This document shows positions 1-7,945 of a stretch of DNA of 52,540 nt, in pieces (positions within the stretch are counted from its first letter, which is position 1; the number at the start of each line of letters is the position of its first letter). A program made the position numbers and the translations under genes. The stretch is from CAZRIZ01 sp964625885 (GTDB lineage: Bacteria > Patescibacteriota > Saccharimonadia > Saccharimonadales > Saccharimonadaceae): the NCBI GenBank assembly GCA_964625885.1, contig CAZVBM010000004.1, positions 1 through 52,540 on the forward strand, written 5' to 3'. Under the pieces are notes generated by a model that was not told where the DNA came from, searched no databases, and saw nothing but the letters and a program-made list of their open reading frames with translations.

Positions 1-518
1 TTCGGCCAGACCGCCAAAAACTCAACCTCATTATCAAAGCGCTTTTTCAGCCGCTCCAACCAAACCTCGTAAGATGGCGGCAAGACAAACAACGCCACCG
101 AATTGACCGCCATGTTTTTATATTCCATGACACCCTGCACATCGACATCAGCAATTGGTGTTTTAGAAGCCATCACCGCCTTTTGGTACTCCGCCACACT
201 CGAGCCGTAAATCGTAGTGCCGTGCACCAACTTAACTTCGATGAATTCTTGTTGCTCAATCATCTGCCGCGCCCGCTCATCACTCAAAAAATAATAATCA
301 ATACCATCCCGCTCCATCACACCATCGTTATCACGTGGCGGACGAGTCGTGCAGGTAATCAAATCGTGATAGCCACCAGTAGTAAGTAGTTGGTTGATAA
401 TGGTGTTTTTGCCAGCGCCTGACACGCCAACAAATAAAACCGGCGGATTTGTTTCAACCAATCGCCTAACTTCTAGCGTTGGTTGATATTCTTTAACCAA
501 TTGTTCCATGTCTAACAT
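1..518 (-). CDS. gmk: guanylate kinase, C-terminus cut by window edge
   Basis: Guanylate kinase converts GMP and ATP to GDP and ADP in the cytoplasm. About 172 residues are visible. The P-loop GVSGAGKNT lies near residue 30, followed by the GMP-binding motif TTRPPR and GIDYYFLS, then a YGSSVAEY segment, ADVDVQGV and the strand SVALFVLPPS, all in the usual family order. The C-terminal lid and end lie outside the window. The start at 518 is chosen because a TGtTAAAAT extended -10 lies 9 nt upstream without a Shine-Dalgarno, suggesting a nearly leaderless mRNA. A second in-frame ATG is at 509. The P-loop has GKN where GKS/GKT is usual. Confidence 0.88.
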   Translation of the reverse strand, partial: MLDMEQLVKEYQPTLEVRRLVETNPPVLFVGVSGAGKNTIINQLLTTGGYHDLITCTTRPPRDNDGVMERDGIDYYFLSDERARQMIEQQEFIEVKLVHGTTIYGSSVAEYQKAVMASKTPIADVDVQGVMEYKNMAVNSVALFVLPPSYEVWLERLKKRFDNEVEFLAVWP

Positions 519-527
519 ATTACTAGT

Positions 528-533
528 ATTTTA
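528..533 (-). promoter_or_regulatory. -10 element of gmk (TAAAAT, extended)
   Basis: On the minus strand TGtTAAAAT ends 9 nt before the gmk ATG. No Shine-Dalgarno lies between. Confidence 0.55.
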
Positions 534-746
534 ACAGATTTATAGCTTCGCTTAACAGACCGCTATAAGTTACTCATTAGCAAGTTGTCAGCTATCGCAT
601 AAGTCGACTATAAGCATCCCAAAAAAATGACGGTCAGACTTCGTCTTGCTTAAACACAAACAGGTAAACTAATGTCGGTTCAAAATCATTTTTTATAATA
701 AAATTAAGCAACAAGCCACAGGTTCGTCCACTACAACAACTTGTGC
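534..746. other. intergenic region, no gene seen
   Basis: This stretch between divergent gmk and the secreted-protein cassette holds short AT-rich segments and small imperfect repeats (for example CTATAAG twice near 563 and 610). I see no convincing open frame or strong hairpin. It may hold remnants of older sequence. Confidence 0.4.
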
Positions 747-752
747 TATAAT
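747..752 (+). promoter_or_regulatory. extended -10 for secreted-protein cassette
   Basis: TGcTATAAT, about 58 nt upstream of the TTG start at 810. No clear -35 is visible, as expected for an extended -10 promoter. Confidence 0.6.
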
Positions 753-809
753 GCAAGCTAGTGATTTGCTAATAAGTAGAAATTAGTTCTTTGAAAGGAA
801 GTGGTTTGT

Positions 810-1163
810 TTGAAAAAAGTTTTAGCCCTAAGTTTATTGATGCTGATGCTGCTGTCTTTAGCAACCATAGCCCAAGCCGAGAGCGGGACCATCTATGACT
901 TTACGCCATATAACATCGTTGGAATGTGGGTCGAGGTCAGTGGCGGAACGTCTGGTTGGGCAACCCTTACGCAAACGAGCGTAAACGTCTATGATTGGTA
1001 CTTTGATGCCCAAGGAAAAGAATGGCGTGCCCACGTGGGTATAGGAGGAACGCCCCAAAACTGGATGCGAAATGAAAAAACAAACTGGGTTTGGGGAAGT
1101 AAAGACATAGAAATTCATTGGAGCGGAATGTCATATGCCCCAGTGACGATTCGAACCTACTAA
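810..1163 (+). CDS. small secreted protein, unknown function
   Basis: About 117 residues. A Sec signal peptide is clear: a KK start, a Leu/Met-rich core and a predicted cut after AQA, leaving a mature protein of about 94 residues rich in Trp (eight) and Tyr and likely all beta. No cysteines remain in the mature part. The TTG at 810 is chosen because AAAGGAAG sits 9 nt upstream; the earlier GTG at 801 would overlap that site. A small membrane protein follows, so a secreted effector or bacteriocin-like factor with a partner is possible, but I recognise no family. Lactococcin-972-type proteins were considered for size and Trp content; the match is not convincing. Confidence 0.7.
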   Translation: MKKVLALSLLMLMLLSLATIAQAESGTIYDFTPYNIVGMWVEVSGGTSGWATLTQTSVNVYDWYFDAQGKEWRAHVGIGGTPQNWMRNEKTNWVWGSKDIEIHWSGMSYAPVTIRTY

Positions 1164-1241
1164 AATAACCACAGCAAATCACAGACCCTAGGCATGATTA
1201 AAAACTGCCTAATCGCTAATTTATAATAGGAAGGTACGCTT

Positions 1242-1526
1242 ATGAAATCAACAAAACAGAACAAAGACAATACCAGGGTTTATAAATCTATACTACTAAC
1301 ACTATTGGTACTTAACTTATTATTTACAGCTTTTTTAACCTATAGATTTTATAATTTTGTCAGGACAACCGAGCTGGGCGGCACTTTAACGATTAGGCGA
1401 CTCTACAAACTAGAACAAGCGACTGGCACACCTAGCCCAACCGTAGACGAAATCAATAGCCTCAATAAATGTAAAAGGACGAATTCGTTCTTCGAGCTCC
1501 AGCCGATATATACCTGCTCTGACTAG
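1242..1526 (+). CDS. small single-pass membrane protein, unknown
   Basis: 94 residues: a basic N-terminus (residues 1-16), one membrane helix at about 18-38, then a roughly 55-residue tail with two cysteines (CKR and YTCSD) that could pair outside the cell. It has its own TATAAT at 1222-1227 and an AGGAAGG ribosome site at 1228-1234, eight nt before the ATG. It lies 78 nt downstream of the secreted protein gene and both end at one terminator. The layout recalls effector plus membrane immunity or anchor pairs. That is inference from size and order only. Confidence 0.65.
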   Translation: MKSTKQNKDNTRVYKSILLTLLVLNLLFTAFLTYRFYNFVRTTELGGTLTIRRLYKLEQATGTPSPTVDEINSLNKCKRTNSFFELQPIYTCSD

Positions 1527-1535
1527 ATACAAATT

Positions 1536-1563
1536 AAAAGCGCGCCCTTTGGTCACGCTTTTT
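1536..1563. terminator. hairpin terminator between convergent genes
   Basis: AAAAGCG (1536-1542) pairs with CGCTTTT (1556-1562), flanked by A and T runs on both sides. It can serve both the 1242 gene and lepA. Confidence 0.6.
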
Positions 1564-1579
1564 AGGTTGAGTTTCCATA

Positions 1580-3364
1580 TTAGTCGCGCTTGAGCATAAC
1601 CATAAAAGCTTCGGACGGAATATCAACTTTACCGAAGCGTTTCATGCGCTTTTTGCCCTTGGCTTGTTTGGCCCATAACTTTTTCTTTCGTGAAACATCA
1701 CCGCCATACAAGTAGCCCGTCACGTCTTTGCGAAAAGCCTTGAGGTCTTCGCGGGCAATAAATTTCCCACCAATCGCCGCCTGCAAAGTCACTTCGAAGT
1801 TCTGGCGCGGAATCACATCTTTAAGTTTTTTCACTAGTTCACGGCCGATGCCATCGGCTTCTGAGCGGTGCACCATGAGACTCAGTGCATCGACAATTTC
1901 ACCGGCTACATAAAAGTCCAGTCGAACTAAATCGTGCTCTTCGTATTTATCAAATTCGTAACTAAAACTGGCATAACCGCTAGTACGAGATTTTAATTGA
2001 TCAAAAAAGTCGGTTAATAAATTGGCTAGTGGCGCGCGGAAAGATATCAAAGCGCGCTCGTCGATATAGCTGATGTTGGTTTGAAAACCACGTTTACTAA
2101 TAATAAGTTCAATCACCGTACCGACGGCGTCTTTGGGCGCAATAGCCTCACCCATCACCCACGGCTCGCGAATTAAGGCGATTTTCGACATCTCTGGCAG
2201 GTCAGACGCCACGCGCACGCTCACTTCTTCACCCGAAGTTAGCACCACCTGATAATCAGTCGATGGATTAGTCACCACCAAATCTAAGTTATACTCACGC
2301 TCTAAGCGTTCTCGGATAATATCCATGTGAAGCAGGCCCAAGAAACCAATTCGTACACCAAAGCCTAGCACTGGTGAATTTTCCGGTTGATAGTCCAGTG
2401 CCGAGTCACTCAGAGCGATTTTAGCCACTGCGTCTTTCAAGACCTGGTAATCTTCGTTAGAAACCGGGAAAAATCCTGCATAAACAAATGGCTTAATCCT
2501 TTTGTAACCCGGTAGTGGCGAGGTTGCCATGGCCGACTTTGAACTAGTAACCGTATCACCCACCCTAGCTTCGGAAGTTGATTTAAAATTCGTCACGATA
2601 TAACCAATCTCACCGGCCTCTAGCTGCTTAACAGACTGCATACTCGGTTTGAGTCGTCCAACTTCTAGCGCAATGCCGTCAGCCTTGGTCATTAGCATCT
2701 GAATTGCCTCATCACGACTCAAGCGACCATCAATCATCCGCACATATAGCACCACACCACGATAATCGTCGTAGTAGGAATCGAAGATCAAAGCCCGAGT
2801 TGGTGCTTCTAAATCACCCTCTGGTGCGGGGATTTTAGCCACCACTTGATCAAGCAGTTCCGGCACGCCTTCGCCAGTTTTGGCGGAAATGCGTAAAATG
2901 TCTGATTTATCACAACCTAGGATCTCAATAATCTCACGACTGACTCGCTCTGGGTCGGCAGCTGGTAAATCAATTTTATTTAAAACTGGAATGATAGTCA
3001 GACCAGCATCGATTGCTAGATAAATATTCGTCAGCGTCTGTGCCTGCACACCCTGCGAGGCGTCGACCACCAAAATCGCGCCCTCACAAGCCGCCAGCGA
3101 ACGCGATACTTCGTAGGTAAAATCGACGTGACCTGGTGTATCAATTAAATTAAGTTCGTAGTCATTGTACTGCATCGTTACCGGAGTTAATTTGATAGTT
3201 ATTCCTCGCTCGCGCTCCAACTCCATCGAATCGAGCAGCTGCGATTTCATCTCACGCTGCGAAACCGTTTCTGTCAGCTCCATCATCCGGTCAGCTAGCG
3301 TACTCTTGCCATGATCAATATGTGCGATGATGCAAAAGTTGCGAATTTTTTCAAAACTAGCCAC
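1580..3364 (-). CDS. lepA: elongation factor 4 (LepA), ribosome back-translocase GTPase
   Basis: 594 residues, normal for the family. LepA is a translational GTPase acting on stalled ribosomes. The G domain shows AHIDHGKS near residue 14, DTPGHVDF near 76 and NKID near 130, followed by EF-G-like domains and the LepA C-terminal domain ending in KRMKRFGKVDIP. The start is GTG at 3364, overlapping the last 8 nt of murJ, so translation is probably coupled. Last gene of the ftsH-murJ-lepA operon. Confidence 0.97.
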   Translation of the reverse strand: MASFEKIRNFCIIAHIDHGKSTLADRMMELTETVSQREMKSQLLDSMELERERGITIKLTPVTMQYNDYELNLIDTPGHVDFTYEVSRSLAACEGAILVVDASQGVQAQTLTNIYLAIDAGLTIIPVLNKIDLPAADPERVSREIIEILGCDKSDILRISAKTGEGVPELLDQVVAKIPAPEGDLEAPTRALIFDSYYDDYRGVVLYVRMIDGRLSRDEAIQMLMTKADGIALEVGRLKPSMQSVKQLEAGEIGYIVTNFKSTSEARVGDTVTSSKSAMATSPLPGYKRIKPFVYAGFFPVSNEDYQVLKDAVAKIALSDSALDYQPENSPVLGFGVRIGFLGLLHMDIIRERLEREYNLDLVVTNPSTDYQVVLTSGEEVSVRVASDLPEMSKIALIREPWVMGEAIAPKDAVGTVIELIISKRGFQTNISYIDERALISFRAPLANLLTDFFDQLKSRTSGYASFSYEFDKYEEHDLVRLDFYVAGEIVDALSLMVHRSEADGIGRELVKKLKDVIPRQNFEVTLQAAIGGKFIAREDLKAFRKDVTGYLYGGDVSRKKKLWAKQAKGKKRMKRFGKVDIPSEAFMVMLKRD

Positions 3365-5018
3365 GCTTGGCTCCGTCTTTATTAACTACATTAGAACGAA
3401 GTAATAGTGATTTAACGCGTCGTATGATGGCACGCGCCTCGTCCATCTTGAGTAGGTATGACAATAGCAGGTAGAGGCCTAGCGAAACTAATGATATAAA
3501 AGCGAACTTCGGAAAGACACTAAAGAAGCTGTTGTCTTCGCGGGTTAGCGGAATTAAAATCACCAAAGTATAAGTCACCACCGCCACCACAAATGAAATC
3601 GCCATAGTTTTAATAAACGAAATCACAAAATCACGATCGATTAAGCCGCGGTTTTGCTTAACTAAGACGAAGAACAAAATACCCGATTCGACAATTGCGC
3701 TAATCGTTTGTGCAATTGCCAACGCCTCCACCCCCATGCCCATTTTGCGAATAAAGAAAATTGCAAAAACGATATCTACCGCCATGGCAATGATTGAAGA
3801 AATTAACGGCGTCTTGGTATCTTGCTTGGCATAAAAAGTTCGCGCCAAAATATGATAGATAGCTCGACAAAAAATCGCAATCACTAAGTGACCGAGTAAG
3901 GTAGCAATCAGCGCGTTACCACTGTTTTTAATAAAACTAACGACATAACCACGCGTGAAGTAAGTGATTACTGACACTGGCGCAGCAATAAAAATAATGG
4001 CTTTTAGAACCTTTTGCACCTCTTGTTTGAACTGTCCAGTCTGGTCACGAGCCAACTTTTCAGTCATAGACGAGAAAGCCGCGTTAGAAATTGACACGCC
4101 TATCAAATTAATCGGCATATTATGCAGACCAAAAGCTTGGTTGTAAGAGCGAATCGTACCTGGCGCCATACCCGAAGCCAGGCGGGTTTCGACCAGCGAT
4201 GTCATATAGTCAACGCCCTGATCCATTGAACGAGCTGGGAAAATCTTGAGAACTTTGCGAAAACCTTGGTTTTTCCAGTCAATTTGAAATTTGTAGTCAA
4301 AACCAAGGCCAATTACACCCAAAGCCGAAATCAAAAGTTGCATCATCGCACCAAGCAACACCCCCAGCGCCACGCCCATAATGCCGCCATCAAAAATCTG
4401 CCAGCCAAAAATGTTAATACCACTAGTAAAAAACAGTGTACCGATGATAATCCCAACGTTATAGAGCGCTGGCGCTATGGCGTAGAAGATATAGCGTCCA
4501 GTCGCTTGCTGTATGCTCGCCAGCACACCAGAAATCGAAAACAAAAACGGATTAATTGCAATCACACGCATCAGACTAGCCGCCAAAGCCCGACTAGCCT
4601 CTGGCAAATGCGGGCCTATGATATGATTAATAAGCGGTTCGGCAAAAATCATAATCAGTAGTGATATACCAGCACCGACTAAACTCATGAAATTAATCAT
4701 GCTCGACGCCAGATCCCAAGCTCGCCGATCATCATTAGAACGACGATCTGCTCGGAGTTGATTAAATACCGGTATAAGTGTCACGCTCAGCGCGCCTGAA
4801 ACTAAGATCGAAAACATAAAGTCTGGTATGATAAACGCTACTGTATAGGCGTCAATGCCAGTCGGGTAAGTATCGAGATAGTAACTGTTAAGCAACCGAT
4901 CGCGAAACATGCCTAGTAAAGAAGTTAATAGTGTGGTAAACGCCAAAATCAAGGCCGCGTGTCTAGTTGACAGCTTCCGATTAGCAAGCGCAATAACTCG
5001 ATTTTGACGTCGGGGCAT
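3357..5018 (-). CDS. murJ: lipid II flippase MurJ
   Basis: 553 residues, a polytopic MATE-like (MOP superfamily) membrane protein with about 14 helices. It moves lipid II across the membrane for peptidoglycan synthesis. Family signs are the N-terminal LTSLLGMFRDRLLN region, a following segment of the VAFIIPDF type and the RSMDQGVDY segment. It starts with ATG 2 nt after ftsH and overlaps lepA by 8 nt. The C-terminus ends in a basic tail. Its presence agrees with the MurC/Mpl-like ligase at 28360 in suggesting the cell keeps a wall-building route. Confidence 0.93.
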   Translation of the reverse strand: MPRRQNRVIALANRKLSTRHAALILAFTTLLTSLLGMFRDRLLNSYYLDTYPTGIDAYTVAFIIPDFMFSILVSGALSVTLIPVFNQLRADRRSNDDRRAWDLASSMINFMSLVGAGISLLIMIFAEPLINHIIGPHLPEASRALAASLMRVIAINPFLFSISGVLASIQQATGRYIFYAIAPALYNVGIIIGTLFFTSGINIFGWQIFDGGIMGVALGVLLGAMMQLLISALGVIGLGFDYKFQIDWKNQGFRKVLKIFPARSMDQGVDYMTSLVETRLASGMAPGTIRSYNQAFGLHNMPINLIGVSISNAAFSSMTEKLARDQTGQFKQEVQKVLKAIIFIAAPVSVITYFTRGYVVSFIKNSGNALIATLLGHLVIAIFCRAIYHILARTFYAKQDTKTPLISSIIAMAVDIVFAIFFIRKMGMGVEALAIAQTISAIVESGILFFVLVKQNRGLIDRDFVISFIKTMAISFVVAVVTYTLVILIPLTREDNSFFSVFPKFAFISLVSLGLYLLLSYLLKMDEARAIIRRVKSLLLRSNVVNKDGAKRG

Positions 5019-5020
5019 AT

Positions 5021-6910
5021 TTACTTACGCAGCTTTACCTCAGCTGGCAATTTAGCGTCTTTTAATATCTCCGCCACTTCCTCAGCCTCCAAAGTTTCCT
5101 TTTCCAGCAAAGTCCTTGCCAGAGTTTCAAGTAGCTTTTTGTTGGCCGTCAAGACCTTATAGGCTCGGTCAGCCGCCTCTTTCATGATTTTAGCCACCTC
5201 GGCATCAATCTTTTGAGCAGTAACTTCTGAGTAGCTGTTGCTAGCCGTCATCTTGTCAAAAATGATATTACTGCCATCTTCGTGAAAAACCTGATCACGT
5301 AGACCCTCGGCCATGCCTTGTTCAGTTACCATTTCACGCGCCAAAGCGGTGGCGGTCCTAAGATCCATACCAGCGCCAGTTGTAATACCATCATCACCGT
5401 AAATTAAACGCTCAGCTTGGCGTCCACCCATAGCGCGCGCCAAGATGTCTTTGTATTCGTAGACATTAGTATAGTGACGATCTTCTGGCGGAATAAACCA
5501 AGTAACACCACCGGTGGCGCCACGCGGGATGATAGTGACTTTATGCACCTCATCGCTATCTGGCAGAACTTGTCCCACTACCGCGTGGCCAGCCTCATGA
5601 TAGGCCGTCAACTCACGCTCTTTATCATTCATGATTGAGTTCTTGCGCTCGGGACCAATCGCCACTTTTTCAAAGGCTTCGATCACGTCATCTTGAGTGA
5701 TTTTCTTATGATCGCGACTAGCGGCGATAATAGCCGATTCGTTAGCGATATTAGCCAGGTCGGCGCCCGATGAGCCAGCGGTCTTGGCAGCCAGGGCATC
5801 TAGGTCAACATTATCTTCAGTCGGCTTATTCTTGAAGTGTACTTTGAGAATTGCTAAACGATCGCGCCTTTCTGGTAGATTAATCGTAACGCGACGATCA
5901 AAGCGACCCGGACGCAACAAAGCCGGGTCAAGCACATCAACTCGGTTGGTAGCAGCTAGAATAATCACATTAGCGCCCGTTTCAAAACCGTCCATCTCAA
6001 CCAAAATCTGATTAAGAGTTTGTTCACGCTCATCGTGCCCGCCGCCCAAACCAGAACCGCGACGACGACCAACCGCGTCAATTTCATCAATAAATATAAT
6101 CGCTGGAGCGTTTTTCTTAGCCTTGTCAAACAAGTCGCGTACGCGCGAAGCACCGACACCGACAAACATTTCCACAAATTCTGAACCAGAGATAGAGAAA
6201 AACGGTACGCTAGCCTCACCCGCTACGGCACGCGCTAGCATGGTCTTACCAGTACCTGGATTGCCAACTAGCAAAACACCCTTGGGGATTTTAGCGCCGA
6301 GCTTGCGGTATTTGTCTGGATTTTTTAGAAAATCCACCACCTCAGCCAAGTCTTGTTTAGCGTTGTCGTTGCCAGCGATATCCGAGAAATTAACTTTTTC
6401 TTGATCGCGCCCGTAAACCCGCGCCTTACTTTTACCAAAGCCCATAGCTTGGTTGTTTTGCCCCTGAGCTTGACGCATCATGTACGACAAAAAGGCTACC
6501 ACGATTAGCATTGGGACGACCATAATTGCGATATCCCAGATCAGCGACCTAGTATTTGAAGCTGGTTTTTGCTCAATCGTCACCGGCGCGTCAGATTTTA
6601 AGCCCTGCTCGTGGATCGAACTAGCGCTGTCCTTAAAGGAAAACTCAGTCGGATTTTCTTGGTCCTTGGGTGTCACTAAAACACGGTTGTCTTGAATCTG
6701 CAATTTGCTAATCTCGCCATTATTGGCTCTGGCGATCACCTCAGAGATTGGTACCTCTTTAAGATTGCTGTCAGACAGGCTACTACCGATAATTAGTGCA
6801 AAGATTATCAGGATCGTCCAGAAGCCAATCGTCTTCCAGACACTCTGTGGTTGACGTGGCTTAGACATTTTAGGTTTTTTAGAGCTGTTTGAATCACTTT
6901 TTTTATACAT
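5021..6910 (-). CDS. ftsH: ATP-dependent zinc metalloprotease FtsH
   Basis: 629 residues. It is a membrane-anchored AAA+ protease that degrades misfolded and regulatory membrane proteins. Two N-terminal membrane helices (about 28-45 and 127-145) flank an extracytoplasmic domain. Walker A GNPGTGKT, Walker B IIFIDEIDA, the second region of homology with two arginines, and the HEAGH zinc site follow in order. ATG at 6910 is preceded by AAAGGAA; the TTG just upstream is not needed. The tail ends in basic residues. First gene of an operon with murJ and lepA. Confidence 0.97.
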   Translation of the reverse strand: MYKKSDSNSSKKPKMSKPRQPQSVWKTIGFWTILIIFALIIGSSLSDSNLKEVPISEVIARANNGEISKLQIQDNRVLVTPKDQENPTEFSFKDSASSIHEQGLKSDAPVTIEQKPASNTRSLIWDIAIMVVPMLIVVAFLSYMMRQAQGQNNQAMGFGKSKARVYGRDQEKVNFSDIAGNDNAKQDLAEVVDFLKNPDKYRKLGAKIPKGVLLVGNPGTGKTMLARAVAGEASVPFFSISGSEFVEMFVGVGASRVRDLFDKAKKNAPAIIFIDEIDAVGRRRGSGLGGGHDEREQTLNQILVEMDGFETGANVIILAATNRVDVLDPALLRPGRFDRRVTINLPERRDRLAILKVHFKNKPTEDNVDLDALAAKTAGSSGADLANIANESAIIAASRDHKKITQDDVIEAFEKVAIGPERKNSIMNDKERELTAYHEAGHAVVGQVLPDSDEVHKVTIIPRGATGGVTWFIPPEDRHYTNVYEYKDILARAMGGRQAERLIYGDDGITTGAGMDLRTATALAREMVTEQGMAEGLRDQVFHEDGSNIIFDKMTASNSYSEVTAQKIDAEVAKIMKEAADRAYKVLTANKKLLETLARTLLEKETLEAEEVAEILKDAKLPAEVKLRK

Positions 6911-6969
6911 CAATTTCCTTTCAGTTTTTATGCAGTCAATTTCGAGTTAAAATAGCTCCTTTTATTTTA

Positions 6970-7845
6970 CTATTTTTTATCTGTTTTGACAATGAAAAAA
7001 CGAATATTAAAAACTAGTTTGGCGCCAGCCGCCAACTGGTGAGTTTCGCCCGGCCGGGCGGTTTTAATCGCCAAAATCGCTCGCTCAAGTTGCGGACGGG
7101 TTAGTGACACGCCAGTGTGCCACTTCACCACAAAAGACAGTACCTCCTGTGCCAAATTGTCTTCGGCCATGATAAAGCGATAGCGCCCATAGCGCCCCGA
7201 CTGATTAATCATCCTAGCTAAAATTCGATCAATCGCTTGACGTAGATAGGCTTGGCGCTCAAACAACTCAAACAACATTTCTTTAGTGCCAACTGGCAAG
7301 TCTTGCATTTGTTGACGCAGAGTGTTGCGTAGATAAATCGGCTGATGATTGGTTTCATCCTCGCGCCACCCTAGCTTGTTGTCTAGGGCATACTGCACAA
7401 TCTGGGCTTTCGTCCAGGTGATTAACGGGCGATAGATATCTGGTGCGCCCATCACCGCTAGGCCTCGCCAACCAGTGCCGCGTTTGAAATTAATGGCGAT
7501 TGATTCCAGCACGTCGTCAGCATGGTGCGCCGTGCAGATTAACCCTCTTCTCTCGCGCGCCACTGTGCGCAAGAACCGATAGCGCGCCTGCCTGGCCTGA
7601 TCTTCGCTAGCCAAATTACCCAGTTCACCCGAGGCAATTTCGTACGGCAAACGATACTTTTTAGCTAGTTCACGCACAAATCTAGCATCGGCCCGCGAAG
7701 CCTCACCCCTGATGCCATGCTCAAAATGCGCCACTACTAAGTTGTCGTAGCGCTGAGCTAGCCAATCGAGCATCACCACCGAATCCACTCCGCCACTCAC
7801 CGCCACAATTAGCGGTTCGGGGTTGGACTTTTTTGCCTGTTTCAT
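6970..7845 (-). CDS. tilS: tRNA(Ile)-lysidine synthetase TilS
   Basis: About 291 residues. TilS converts C34 of tRNA-Ile(CAT) to lysidine so that it reads AUA. The PP-loop SGGVDS is near residue 18, with HFEHGIRGE and CTAHHADDVLE downstream and the TGWRGLAVM region. The large C-terminal domain of longer TilS proteins is mostly absent, so this is a short form. The start at 7845 is chosen because TATGAT sits 7 nt upstream and TTGCGA 17 bp above that, giving a leaderless promoter; upstream in-frame starts would place that promoter inside the gene. Divergent from pilB. Confidence 0.93.
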   Translation of the reverse strand: MKQAKKSNPEPLIVAVSGGVDSVVMLDWLAQRYDNLVVAHFEHGIRGEASRADARFVRELAKKYRLPYEIASGELGNLASEDQARQARYRFLRTVARERRGLICTAHHADDVLESIAINFKRGTGWRGLAVMGAPDIYRPLITWTKAQIVQYALDNKLGWREDETNHQPIYLRNTLRQQMQDLPVGTKEMLFELFERQAYLRQAIDRILARMINQSGRYGRYRFIMAEDNLAQEVLSFVVKWHTGVSLTRPQLERAILAIKTARPGETHQLAAGAKLVFNIRFFIVKTDKK

Positions 7846-7852
7846 CTCTTTA

Positions 7853-7881
7853 ATCATAACCAGTTTGACGCCTTCTCGCAA
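7853..7881 (-). promoter_or_regulatory. tilS promoter, leaderless
   Basis: -35 TTGCGA (7876-7881), 17-bp spacer, -10 TATGAT (7853-7858), 7 nt to the ATG on the minus strand. Confidence 0.65.
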
Positions 7882-7928
7882 GCGCCTGGATTTTTGGAAT
7901 TTTACTAGCCCAAAAATCATTTTTTTAG

Positions 7929-7934
7929 TATAAT
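7929..7934 (+). promoter_or_regulatory. -10 of pilus operon (TATAAT)
   Basis: A consensus -10 ends 11 nt before the pilB ATG at 7946. No Shine-Dalgarno lies between, so a leader of about 5 nt is expected. Confidence 0.6.
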
Positions 7935-7945
7935 CAAAACAGCTT

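Noticed and set aside
801..809. GTG start of the secreted protein at 801
   Set aside because: The ribosome site AAAGGAAG directly abuts it. TTG at 810 has correct spacing and gives a cleaner signal peptide.
1189..1211. Terminator or riboswitch between the two cassette genes
   Set aside because: TAGGCA/TGCCTA can pair, but the stem is only 6 bp with an 11-nt loop and no T run. Too weak to call.
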